Source: Sphingobium sp. CR2-8 (GTDB taxonomy: Bacteria; Pseudomonadota; Alphaproteobacteria; Sphingomonadales; Sphingomonadaceae). From it: DNA of 64,000 nucleotides. Every line of letters begins with the position of its first letter. Within the stretch, counting starts at the first letter, position 1. The DNA lies in the NCBI RefSeq assembly GCF_035818615.1, contig NZ_JAYKZY010000002.1, forward strand, positions 746,501 to 810,500. Direction: 5' to 3'. Both the position numbers and the translations under genes were made by a program. Under the pieces are notes generated by a model. That model ran no database searches. It was not told the DNA's origin and saw only the letters and a list, made by a program, of their open reading frames with translations. Positions 27,099-36,120 of the stretch are shown here, piece by piece.

Positions 27099-28066
27099 AT
27101 GCGCAATCCATGGTTCTGGACGATGATGCTGTCTGGCCTTGCGGCCTGCAACGCGGAGCAATCTACATTGCATGTCTTCGGTGCGGAAGCGCGCGAAGTG
27201 CGACATATGGCGCTGATCCTTACCATTGGCGCGGCTGTGATCGTGGCGATCATGATCACACTCTATCTGCGCGCGGTGCGGGCGCCGGAAGGCAAGCTCA
27301 CCCACCATGATGGCATGCGGATGGTCCTCTGGCTGGGTGCGATCGGTCCCACGTTGATCCTCGCGGCATTGCTTATCTACGCGTTGCCCGCCATGCGTCC
27401 GCGCATCAGCGGCCCAGGCGATCTGGTCGTGCGGGTCGATGGCGAGCAATTCTGGTGGCGGGTGACCTATCGACCATCGGGCGACATAGCGAAGCTGCGT
27501 TCCGCCAATGAAATTCGCATCCCGGTCGGGCGGACAGTCGCGTTCGAACTGACCGCGCAGGATGTGATCCACAGTTTCTGGATTCCTGGCCTGGCGGGCA
27601 AGATGGACATGATACCGGGGCGCACCAACCGACTGGTAGTCAAGGCGGAAAAGACAGGGCGCTATCGCGGCGTATGCGCGGAATTTTGTGGCCTTTCCCA
27701 TGCGCTGATGGCTTTCGACGTGATAGCAATGGACGGTTCGGATTTTGATGCCTGGCTTGAAAAAAGCCGGGGGCGAGCAAGGCTGCCCTTGCATCAAGCG
27801 GAAGCGCATTGTTCGATGCGCATGGTTGTGGCGCCTGCCACGCTATCCGGGGGACGGCGCATGCTGCGGCGATCGGTCCTGACCTCAGCCGATTTGGCGA
27901 AAGGCAGACGCTGGGCGCGGGCATCCTGCCGCCTACGTCCGCGAACATCGCCGCCTTCATCCGGTCGCCGCAAGACGCGAAGCCCGGTGCCCGCATGCCG
28001 GCCTACCCGCAAATCAGCGCCGCCGACGCGCAGGCGATCGCACTTTATCTCAAGGGACTGCAATGA
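27099..28066 (+). CDS. coxB: Cytochrome c oxidase subunit II with cytochrome c domain (frameshifted)
   Basis: Takes electrons from cytochrome c to the CuA centre. Lipoprotein-like start (LSGLAACNAEQ), two helices, then the CuA domain with H158 (VIHSFWIPG), C193 and C197, H201 and M204 (CAEFCGLSHALM). A C-terminal cytochrome c domain with CGACH follows in another frame. One added base between 27760 and 27773 (A6 or G5 run) joins them (LEK..GASKAALASSGSALFDAHGCGACH), giving about 322 residues. Stop overlaps coxA start (ATGA). The presence of heme c makes this a caa3-type subunit. The frameshift may be a sequencing error. Confidence 0.88.
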
Positions 28067-30585
28067 GCCTGCACGATCAGGACGACCCGGCGCTGCGAGC
28101 CGCGCAGGAGGAAAGGCTGCGCGCCGTGTGGGCGCCGCCCAAAGGGCTGTTCCTTCGCTGGACCGACTGCAACAATAACCGTGTGGGCGTGTGGTATGTG
28201 CTGACCGCATTCGCTTTCATGCTGTTCGCCGGCGTGCTGGCGCTCATCATGCGCACCCAGCTTGCGGTGCCGGACAATGATCTGGTCGGCGCGAACACCT
28301 TCAATCAGCTCTTCACGCTGCACGGCTCGATGATGATGTTCCTCTTCGCCGTGCCGATGTTCGAAGCGGTGTCGATCATCCTGCTGCCCCAGTTGCTGGG
28401 CGCGCGCGACCTGCCATTTCCGCGTCTTTCCGCCTTCGGCTACTGGTCCTTTCTGATCGGCGGGATATTCGTTGGTGGATCGATATTCTTCAACGTCGCG
28501 CCGGATGGCGGCTGGTTCATGTATCCGCCGCTGACGACCCGCACCGATCTGTCCGGCCTTGGCGCGGACATATGGATGCTGGGGCTTTCCTTCATTGAGG
28601 TATCGTCGGTCGCGGCGGCGGTGGAACTCATCGTCGGCGTGCTCAAGTGCCGACCGCCGGGAATGCGACTCAACCTCATGCCGCTCTACGCCTGGTATAT
28701 CCTCGTCGTGGCGGTGATGATCCTATTCGCCTTTCCGCCGCTGATCGCGGGCGATATTCTCTTCGAGATGGAAAGGTTGCTCGGCTGGCCGTTCTTCGAT
28801 GCGAGCCGGGGCGGCGATCCGCTGCTGTGGCAGCATCTCTTCTGGATATTCGGTCATCCCGAAGTCTACATCATCTTCCTGCCATCGATCGCGCTGTTCG
28901 CGATGCTGGTGCCGACCTTCGCGAACCGGCACTTGCTTGGCTATCCCTGGATCGTGCTGGCGGCGGTAGGAACGGCTTTCCTGTCGTTCGGCCTGTGGGT
29001 CCACCACATGTTCACGACGGGCCTGCCTAAGATCAGCCTGGCCTTCTTTTCTGCGGCTTCGGAAGCCGTAGCGATCCCGACCGGGGTCCAGATTTTCGTG
29101 TTCATTGCGACGCTATGGGCCGGTCGCGTCACATGGTCGACGCCCTTGCTCTATGCGACCGGCAGCCTCGCCATCTTCGTCATCGGGGGCCTCACCGGCG
29201 TGATGGTGGCGGTCGCCCCCTTCGACTGGCAGGCGCATGACAGCTATTTCATAGTCGCCCACCTTCATTACGTCCTGATCGGCGGGACGCTGATGCCGCT
29301 GTTCGCGGGCCTTTATTATTATTGGCCGCTGATAACGGGCAAGAAACTGTCCGACAGGCTCGGCCGGATCGCCTTCTGGATGCTGTTCGTCGGCGCGAAT
29401 ATCACCTTCTTCCCCATGCACCTTTCCGGCCTGATGGGCATGCCGCGCCGGGTCTTCACCTATCCCGCGGAGCTTGGCCTTGGCGGCCTCAACATGATAT
29501 CGACGGGGGGCGCTTATCTGTTCGCGACCGGTGTCGCGATCATCTGCGTCGATCTCTGCCTCTCGCCGCGCCGGGCCAAGGCGGTGCGCAACCCGTGGAA
29601 CGCCGGAACGCTCGAATGGCTGGCCCATCCCGATGACGAGGATTGGGGCATAAGGTCCGTGCCACTGATCGAGAGCCGCTATCCCATCTGGGACCAACGT
29701 GATTTCGTGAAGAAGGTGGACGAAGGGCGTTTTTTCCTGCCCGATGCGGAGGAGGGCAGGCGCGAAACCATCGTGACGACGGTGCTGGACGCCCGGCCGC
29801 TGGCGGTGATCCGGCTTGGCACGCCCAGCTTCAAGCCGATGCTGACGGCGATCGCGCTGGGCGGCGTATTTATCCTGACGACCTACCATCTCTATTGGGC
29901 CGCGCTCGTCTGTGGTGTGGCGACGCTGGCTTGCGCGATATGGTGGTTGTGGACCGGGACGGCGGAAATTCCGGAAAAACCGTGCAAGCCCATAGGCCAT
30001 GGTATCGAACTGCCGCTCTATCTGTCCGGCCCGTCAGCGCCCGGATGGTGGGCGATGTTCATCACGATGATGGCCGATGCGACCGCCTTTTCCGGCCTTG
30101 TCTTCGGCTATTTCTTCTTCTGGACGCGCCATGCGGATTTTCCTCCCGCTGATATGGCGGACGGGCCGGGCATGATGTGGCCGATGATCGCACTGACGGT
30201 CGGGGTGTTCGGCTGGCTGGCGACGATCGTAGCACGGGAAGTGCATGTGCGGGGCGCGATCGCGATTGCGCGCGCCCTGCTGTGCATCGGCATCATGTTG
30301 AGCATCGCCGGAGTTGGTGCCGGACTGGCGGGACCATGGACCAGCGGCCTTGATCCGCAGATACACAGCTATCCCGCGATCGTGTGGACGCTGGCGATCT
30401 GGACCAGTGTCCATGCGGGGGTGGCGGCGATCATGCAAGGCTATGCGCTTGCGCGCAGCCTGGCAGGCAGGATGGACCCGCGGCATGACGCTGACCTGCG
30501 CAACATCACCGTCTACATGCACTTCTACGCCCTGACCGCCATCGTCACCTATGCCACCATCGGCCTGTTTCCGGAGGGGGCATGA
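28063..30585 (+). CDS. Fused cytochrome c oxidase subunits I and III
   Basis: 840-residue proton-pumping oxidase subunit that reduces O2 to water. The subunit I part (to about residue 540) has 12 helices with heme a ligands H87 (LHGSMMMF) and H402, CuB ligand and cross-linked Tyr in GHPEVY (H265, Y269), CuB pair H314-H315 (WVHHMFTTG), and heme a3 ligand H400 (VAHLHYVL). After a hydrophilic linker a subunit III-like part starts near residue 659 (GWWAMFITMMADATAFSGL) with five or more helices. Such I-III fusions occur in caa3-type oxidases. This is an additional oxidase carried by the island, in an operon with coxB, ctaG and cytochrome c. Confidence 0.93.
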   Translation: MSLHDQDDPALRAAQEERLRAVWAPPKGLFLRWTDCNNNRVGVWYVLTAFAFMLFAGVLALIMRTQLAVPDNDLVGANTFNQLFTLHGSMMMFLFAVPMFEAVSIILLPQLLGARDLPFPRLSAFGYWSFLIGGIFVGGSIFFNVAPDGGWFMYPPLTTRTDLSGLGADIWMLGLSFIEVSSVAAAVELIVGVLKCRPPGMRLNLMPLYAWYILVVAVMILFAFPPLIAGDILFEMERLLGWPFFDASRGGDPLLWQHLFWIFGHPEVYIIFLPSIALFAMLVPTFANRHLLGYPWIVLAAVGTAFLSFGLWVHHMFTTGLPKISLAFFSAASEAVAIPTGVQIFVFIATLWAGRVTWSTPLLYATGSLAIFVIGGLTGVMVAVAPFDWQAHDSYFIVAHLHYVLIGGTLMPLFAGLYYYWPLITGKKLSDRLGRIAFWMLFVGANITFFPMHLSGLMGMPRRVFTYPAELGLGGLNMISTGGAYLFATGVAIICVDLCLSPRRAKAVRNPWNAGTLEWLAHPDDEDWGIRSVPLIESRYPIWDQRDFVKKVDEGRFFLPDAEEGRRETIVTTVLDARPLAVIRLGTPSFKPMLTAIALGGVFILTTYHLYWAALVCGVATLACAIWWLWTGTAEIPEKPCKPIGHGIELPLYLSGPSAPGWWAMFITMMADATAFSGLVFGYFFFWTRHADFPPADMADGPGMMWPMIALTVGVFGWLATIVAREVHVRGAIAIARALLCIGIMLSIAGVGAGLAGPWTSGLDPQIHSYPAIVWTLAIWTSVHAGVAAIMQGYALARSLAGRMDPRHDADLRNITVYMHFYALTAIVTYATIGLFPEGA

Positions 30586-30959
30586 CCGAGCGCGGCAAAT
30601 GGCATGAGCGGCTGAAGGTTACGCTCTGGACGCTGATAGTTCCGCCCACCATCTGGGCCGGTCATTTCCTGATGGCCTATCTCTGGGCGGCGATTTCCTG
30701 CGCAAAGGCGGGCGCGTTCGCGACCTTCCCGACATTGTTCGTTATCGGCACGATGGTCGCGTTGGCCCTGATTGGCCTGTCAGGTTGGATCGCGTGGATG
30801 CAGGGGCGCAGGCCGGGCGGCAGCGTGCCGCATGAGGATTCGACCGATATCGACCGGCTGCGTTTTCTGGCAAAATCGACATTGCTGCTGGCGGGGCTGA
30901 GCTTCATCGGCGTCCTTTTCACGGCCATGCCCGTCATATTCCTGCGAGATTGCCTGTGA
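30582..30959 (+). CDS. Small membrane protein of the oxidase operon
   Basis: 125-residue protein with three predicted helices (LWTLIVPPTIWAGHFLMAYL, FPTLFVIGTMVALALIGLSG, LLLAGLSFIGVLFTAMPVIF) and a polar loop of about 30 residues between helices 2 and 3. No family recognised. It overlaps coxA-coxC upstream (ATGA) and ctaG downstream (GTGA), so it is probably an accessory or fourth subunit of the oxidase. Confidence 0.75.
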   Translation: MTERGKWHERLKVTLWTLIVPPTIWAGHFLMAYLWAAISCAKAGAFATFPTLFVIGTMVALALIGLSGWIAWMQGRRPGGSVPHEDSTDIDRLRFLAKSTLLLAGLSFIGVLFTAMPVIFLRDCL

Positions 30960-31546
30960 AGCGCGCCGCACTGATCGCCGGGTCGGCCTTCCTACCACTT
31001 GGATGGCTTCTCGCGGCGCTGCCGCTGGGTATGATCGGCCATATGGCAGGGCACATGATCGCCGTGGCAGTCGCCGCGCCGCTGCTCGCCATTGGTTTGA
31101 CGGGGACTGCCCTTGACCCTGCCCGGCGCTGGCCCCGCTTTGTGACGCCGATGGCGATGATGCTGGTCGAACTGCTGATCGTATGGCTGTGGCATCTGCC
31201 TGCAATGCGTGCGGCGGCGCAGTCCATTCCAGGGCTCGTCATCGAGCAGTTTTGCTTTCTGGCTGCGGGCCTGCTGCTATGGTCTGCCGTATGTCATGCG
31301 CCGCAGCGCATGGCGGGCATAGGCGCGCTGCTTCTCACATCTATGCATATGACGCTGCTGGGCGTGCTCATCGGTCTCGCGCCACGGCCTCTATATCCCA
31401 TGGAGCATCATGGGCCGGTGGGCTTCGACCCGTTGATCGACCAGCAACTGGGCGGCGTCATCATGTTGCTGCTGGGGGCAGCCTGTTATTTTATTGGCGG
31501 CCTGGCGCTTCTGGCCGGTCTCCTTCGTCAGCGGAGCATAGTATGA
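30956..31546 (+). CDS. ctaG: CtaG-type cytochrome c oxidase assembly protein
   Basis: Membrane protein of the Caa3_CtaG family, needed to deliver copper or assemble caa3 oxidases. About 196 residues, six helices; visible motifs are LLIVWLWHLPAMRAAA, HAPQRMAGIGALLLTSMHMTLLG, LYPMEHHG and DPLIDQQLGGVIML, with His and Met that could bind copper. Start is GTG, overlapping the previous TGA (GTGA). Confidence 0.85.
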   Translation: MKRAALIAGSAFLPLGWLLAALPLGMIGHMAGHMIAVAVAAPLLAIGLTGTALDPARRWPRFVTPMAMMLVELLIVWLWHLPAMRAAAQSIPGLVIEQFCFLAAGLLLWSAVCHAPQRMAGIGALLLTSMHMTLLGVLIGLAPRPLYPMEHHGPVGFDPLIDQQLGGVIMLLLGAACYFIGGLALLAGLLRQRSIV

Positions 31547-32631
31547 CTTTCCGCATCACGTGGATGCGCGCCATCGTTGCGCTGCTCGGCATCAGTCTTG
31601 TTGCCATGCTCTTCGCTTGGTCGGGCGCGATGCAGATTTCCGCTTCGTCCGGGCATTGGCGCATTACCGACTGGTTTCTCCACTGGGTGATGCGCAATTC
31701 GGTGCGGACCTATTCTGCCTTCCAGACTCCCTCAAACCCCCTAGACGAAGACGGACTCATCAGCGCTGCGGGACATTTTCGGCAGGCTTGCCAGGTTTGC
31801 CACGGTGCGCCGGGCGTCCGTCCTTCGCCGGTTATGCAGAGCGCAACGCCGCCAGCGCCCGATCTCGCGAAAACAGCGGGCGAATGGCGGGATCGCGAAC
31901 TGTTTTGGATCATCCGCCACGGCGTGAAATTCACCGGTATGCCCGCCTGGGCAGCATCAGATCGACCTGACGAGGTGCGCCGCATGACGGCCTTTGTCCG
32001 TCGCTTGCCGGGCATGACGGCGCAGCAATATCGCACACTGACGCACGCGTCAGATGAAACGCGAGTAACGGGTATCGCTCCTGCTACGCTAGCAGCCTGC
32101 ACCGGATGCCATGGCACGGAAGGGCGGGGGCGCGGCCAGCCCGATATTCCGGTGCTGGGAGGACAGAATCCTGCCTATTTGCTGGCAAGCCTGCGCCGCT
32201 ATGCTTCTGGCGAACGATCGAGCGCGGTCATGCAGACGGCGGTTGCCACCTTGAATGAAGAGGAAATGACGAGGCTCGCCAGCCATTTCGCCGCCATGCC
32301 AGGTCTGGATGCGAAAAGCATGTTGTCGCAACTCGCGCCGCTCAAGGACAAGGCAGGCTTGCCTATCCCGACCTGCCGCGGTTGTCATGCGCCCGGCAAG
32401 GCAGGCCCAGTGCTGGCCGACCAGAAGGCATCCTATCTCGCGGCGCGTCTGCGGGGATGGCAGCACGACACCGGAACTGTCGATGCGCGCAAGTCGCCCG
32501 CAACCATGGCGATGATCGCCCGGCGCATCCCGGATGACCAGATTGACGCGCTCGCGACGTCTGTTGCTGCTTCCGAAGAGCAAGGGCGGGATGTTGTCAG
32601 GCGTGGAGTCATGCCGGAGGCCGCAAACTGA
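31543..32631 (+). CDS. Triheme cytochrome c
   Basis: 362-residue protein with an N-terminal hydrophobic anchor (RAIVALLGISLVAMLFAW) and three covalent heme sites: CQVCH (C83-H87), CTGCH (C186-H190) and CRGCH (C278-H282). The first domain resembles a membrane-bound monoheme cytochrome c; the other two form a tandem cytochrome c4-like pair (LGGQNPAYLLASLRRYASGER). It closes the oxidase operon (ATGA with ctaG) and is the natural electron donor to coxB, perhaps linking it to the divergent sugar dehydrogenase. Confidence 0.92.
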   Translation: MTFRITWMRAIVALLGISLVAMLFAWSGAMQISASSGHWRITDWFLHWVMRNSVRTYSAFQTPSNPLDEDGLISAAGHFRQACQVCHGAPGVRPSPVMQSATPPAPDLAKTAGEWRDRELFWIIRHGVKFTGMPAWAASDRPDEVRRMTAFVRRLPGMTAQQYRTLTHASDETRVTGIAPATLAACTGCHGTEGRGRGQPDIPVLGGQNPAYLLASLRRYASGERSSAVMQTAVATLNEEEMTRLASHFAAMPGLDAKSMLSQLAPLKDKAGLPIPTCRGCHAPGKAGPVLADQKASYLAARLRGWQHDTGTVDARKSPATMAMIARRIPDDQIDALATSVAASEEQGRDVVRRGVMPEAAN

Positions 32632-32669
32632 TCAAGATCAGAGCGCCAGGCGAACCGCTTCTTGCGGGA

Positions 32670-32846
32670 TCAGCCATGCATGTTGACCCACCTAAACGCC
32701 AGAATGGCAGCAATGGGAAAAGCAAAGAAGAGATAGATGGGAAAACGGCTGGGTTCCTTTCGCGCGGGCGTTTCTGGTGATGGGGCATCCTGAGCCTTTG
32801 TTGTTGGATGACAACACACCATGTCGGCAGTGATGTCCCGCCGCAT
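32670..32846 (-). CDS. Possible small membrane protein
   Basis: 58-residue frame with one C-terminal hydrophobic helix (FPIYLFFAFPIAAILAFRWVN) after a Pro/Glu/Lys-rich stretch. The pattern looks like a genuine small membrane protein, and similar ones sit near oxidase or GH genes, but no family is recognised and the ribosome binding site is poor. The start could also be at 32822. Confidence 0.4.
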   Translation of the reverse strand: MRRDITADMVCCHPTTKAQDAPSPETPARKEPSRFPIYLFFAFPIAAILAFRWVNMHG

Positions 32847-33221
32847 AATGATCGGGCGGGGTTTGGATAGTAATGCCCGACCTTTTAATGAATTTGAGCG
32901 CGGCCAGGGCCTGCCGAAATTATTGATCTGGACGTCCTTGATGGCAGTCACCGTGGCCCACTTGATCGGTACGGGCGGGCGGAATTGAGGAGCGTCTGCG
33001 CGATGCGAAACGCAATATCCTTGCGCATCGCAATTATGCCTTGGCGTTGCGGGTCACGACATACGCGCTCTTGCCGCGACAGCGTTTGTCTGAGGAAAAG
33101 GTGACCTTCCGGACTTGGGGCAGCGATTTTGGTCGCTGAATGGCGACAAATGGTCGTTTAAGATGTGCTCATCTGCCGCGGATTACGATTCCATATCATG
33201 ATCCCCAGCTGCTCGTGCTGG
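32847..33221. other. Gene-poor stretch
   Basis: About 375 bases with no complete gene. A 49-codon open stretch on the plus strand (about 32973-33140, containing RNILAHRNYALALRVTTYAL) ends in a stop and might be a relic, but nothing was recognised. Confidence 0.35.
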
Positions 33222-33716
33222 CTATATGTTACCTTGCATCTCGATAGGCACGTTATCGTCCGGCTTGAAGTATAGAGCCGCGCATTGTTCCTTGAGGCAT
33301 CCTCCTTCCAACGCCAAATCCTCGCGCCACGCATCCTTGATGAAATTCATCGTATCGAGATGACGATCCTCGAAATACATACGGTGCACATCGTCACGGC
33401 CCGCGCCGTAGACAATGCGCCCGACCTTTGCCCAGATGGATGCCATCGTGCACATCCCACACGGCTGTAGGGTGGAATAAAGAGTGGCCCCCCGCAGATC
33501 CATGTCGCCGTACGCTTTGCCGGCTTTCCTGAATGCCATCATCTCCGCGTGGGCAGTAGCGTCACACAGCTCCTCTGTTTGGTTGATTCCTCGTGCGAGT
33601 ATCTTTCCATCCAACACGATGATGGCTGCGATCGGCGTATTCTCGGGAGATTTGCCTTTGCTCATGGCCAAGCTGATCGCCTGCTCCATCCACGCCTTGT
33701 CCGTTTCGTCAGTCAT
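33222..33716 (-). CDS. Nucleoside/guanine deaminase family protein
   Basis: 164-residue zinc deaminase of the cytidine/deoxycytidylate-like fold. The zinc-binding and catalytic motifs are intact: H56-A-E58 (ATAHAEMMAF) and P85-C86-G-M-C89 (TLQPCGMCTMA). The C-terminal part is rich in charged and aromatic residues. Guanine deaminase or a related base deaminase is likelier than tRNA adenosine deaminase, given the C-terminal segment. A degenerate EcfG-like promoter lies about 35 bases upstream. Confidence 0.85.
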   Translation of the reverse strand: MTDETDKAWMEQAISLAMSKGKSPENTPIAAIIVLDGKILARGINQTEELCDATAHAEMMAFRKAGKAYGDMDLRGATLYSTLQPCGMCTMASIWAKVGRIVYGAGRDDVHRMYFEDRHLDTMNFIKDAWREDLALEGGCLKEQCAALYFKPDDNVPIEMQGNI

Positions 33717-33750
33717 AATATTTGCGGTCCGTCATCTGCTGATCGACATT

Positions 33751-33775
33751 GACGATTTTGAATGGCGACCGTTCC
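33751..33775 (-). promoter_or_regulatory. Degenerate EcfG-like promoter for the deaminase
   Basis: On the minus strand GGAAC (33775-33771), 16 bases, then CGTC (33754-33751). The alphaproteobacterial EcfG consensus is GGAAC-N16/17-CGTT, so the -10 has one mismatch. Low confidence alone. Confidence 0.3.
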
Positions 33776-34350
33776 ATATGCAAACGGTTGGCCGCGACGG
33801 GCTTGGTCATTCACGAAAAACAAAGGTGACAGTTGGCTACTTGTCACGCGAATTTCAGCCGTAAACGTCTACGATGGGTGTGCGCCGTGCAAAGGCGGCA
33901 CTTTCTAGTAGGTGAAAGGCCCACCCGGCGATGCTCCAGCCGGAAGCAACCGGGGCAGGCATGGAGGTGACGAGATGTCTGAAGCCCCCGGATGACGGTC
34001 ACATAGGTGACCGTGCGAGCGTACAGGCCGTAACGTGAGTGAACGCTGAGCAATCCTCGAAAAGGACGATGTGCAGGCCGACCCGTTAACCCTTACGGGG
34101 AAGGTTGATATGGACGGGCAAGTTTGAGCGACGTTTGAGCCCGTCTGCTGCACCGGGGTAGTGGCGACAGCATGTACGCAAGGAAAGTGCACGCAACACG
34201 GGAAGCCCCATGGCGTGTCGAGGGATCGGCAACCGGACGCCCGCGAGGGATGGGACGGGCGCGGTGGGGTGGCGGAGAGGCCCGTAGTACCGAGGAATCC
34301 GAGTAATGCCGGTGGAGGGAAGGAGCCTCAGTTCAAGATGAACGCAACAA

Positions 34351-35690
34351 GTGGTAAGGGGCAGGAGATTGGGAAACCTATCAACTCCGAAAAGCGTCCA
34401 GAAACTGCAGAAGGCGTTGCACGCGAAAGCGAAGGCAGAAGTCGGTTATCGTTTCTACGCGCTATACGACAAGATCAGCCGCGATGACATTCTGGCCCAT
34501 GCCTATGCCCAGTGCCGCTCCAACAAGGGCGCGCCGGGGGTAGATGGACAGGACTTTGCGGACATCAAGGACTATGGCGTCGAACGATGGCTGGCGGAAT
34601 TGGCGCTGTCGCTCAGGAAGGAGACGTACCGGCCGGAACCGATCAGACGTGTCTACATACCAAAAGCCAACGGCAAACTCAGGCCGCTGGGCATATCCAC
34701 CGTGCGGGATCGGGTCTGCATGACAGCAGCAATGCTGGTGCTGGAGCCGATCTTCGAGGCCGATCTTCCACCTGAAATCTACGCCTACCGCGCTGGGCGC
34801 AACGCCCAGCAGGCCGTGATCGATGTGGAGGAGCAGTTGTTTCGTGGCCGTCCGGATGTCGTGGACGCCGACCTTGCCGAATACTTCGGCTCCATTCCCC
34901 ACCTTGATCTGATGAAATCGCTGGCCCGCCGGATCGTCGATCCGCGCGTGCTGCACCTCATCAGGCTTTGGCTGGACTGTGCTGTCGAGGAAACGGACGA
35001 CAAGGGCCGGAAATACGAACGACGGAAGGCCGCGATCAACGGCGCGGCATCCCGCAAGGATCACCCATCTCACCGCTGCTGGCTAATATCTACATGCGCC
35101 GGTTCGTGCTGGGATGGCGGAAGCTCGGTCTTGGGCAACGCCTCGGCTCGCGGCTCGTCACCTATGCGGACGACCTCGTGATCCTGTGCGAGAAGGGCAA
35201 CGCAGAAGCCGCGCTCGATCATATGCGCAGGATCATGGAAAAGCTGAAGCTGACGGTGAATGAGGACAAGACACGCATCTGCAAGGTGCCGGACGAGACG
35301 TTCGATTTTCTGGGATACACGTTCGGTCGGATGTACTCCGCGAAAACCGGCAAAGCCTATATGGGCCACCGGCCATCAAAGAAAAGCATTCAGCGTGTGA
35401 TCGCAACGATCCACGAACTGACGGACCGAGCGCGTACATGGCAGGATACCACATATCTGGTGGCCAAGATGAACCGGGTGCTGCGCGGATGGGCCAACTA
35501 CTTCTCGGTTGGCACTACGAGCAGAGCATATCGGGCTGTCGACAGCTACACAGCGGTGCGGTTGCGCCGGTGGCTGCGCGCCAAATACAAGACCAGGCGA
35601 CGGCGAGAGGGAGCCTATCACGACCCCGAGCTATACGAGCGTTTCGGCCTCGTGCGTCTGGCTAACGTGGCCGCAGCCCGCCGTGGGTGA
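34351..35690 (+). pseudogene. ltrA: Group II intron reverse transcriptase/maturase (frameshifted)
   Basis: Protein needed for intron splicing and retrohoming. The first frame covers TPKSVQKLQKALHAKAKAE, the RT palm start (NKGAPGVDGQDFADI), YIPKANGKLRPLGI and DLAEYFGSIPHLDLM. The second frame carries GIPQGSPISPLLANIY, the catalytic LVTYADDLVIL, the thumb/maturase region (MNRVLRGWANYFSVGT) and a short tail. One C is missing near 35043 (ggcgcggc for ggccgcggc); restoring it gives about 446 residues. No endonuclease domain is visible. GTG start is assumed. Confidence 0.82.
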
Positions 35691-35710
35691 AGGCGTGATG
35701 TCTTGTCCGA

Positions 35711-35744
35711 GAGCCGGATGCGGGAGATCTGCACGTCCGGTTCG
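35711..35744 (+). ncRNA. Group II intron domain V
   Basis: A 34-base hairpin: gagccggatgcggg paired with cacgtccggttcg around a short loop. This is the most conserved catalytic piece of group II introns, holding the AGC-type triad. It sits directly after the reverse transcriptase gene. Confidence 0.85.
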
Positions 35745-35821
35745 ATGAGCAGGGAGTGGAAACGGACCGTCTGGCAAGCCCCACAGGCGCGCCGCACGAC
35801 ACCGCGCCACTTCCTGACTCT

Positions 35822-36120
35822 ACCGGTTTTGCCAAGCGCCGAACGCTGCGTAGTGGCTAAGTCGGCGTTCATCGGTGCTGCTGCGCACTACAACTCTCGG
35901 CAAAAAAAGATGCTAACAAGCCTTGGAGTTTCAGCGTCGAAAAGGAAATCGCGCAAAGGCTCATTCTCCGTCGGCCTCAAGGTCTGGCGGTGTTCTCGAC
36001 TTGCTGTGGCCAACGATATCGCAAGCGTGTGTAGGACAACTACATCACCGGCGGCGAGACAATTTTGATGTGCCATGCTTTGAGATGGCACCACTCTGGC
36101 ATCTACGCATTCATAGCCGG
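35822..36120. other. Intergenic stretch after the intron
   Basis: About 300 bases with no gene I can support. It is moderately AT-rich and includes an A-run (35902-35908). It may hold the promoter of the following FAD protein gene. Confidence 0.4.

Larger units (their letters stand above)
33878..35821 (+). mobile_element. Group II intron
   Basis: Starts with GTGTGCGCC, matching the GUGYG 5' boundary. It has a structured leader of about 470 bases, an intron-encoded reverse transcriptase, a domain V hairpin (35711-35744), and a domain VI-like stem (cagggagtgg with ccacttcctg) ending near actctac at 35821. The 3' boundary is approximate. It lies between the deaminase and the FAD protein and does not visibly split a gene. 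Confidence 0.8.
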
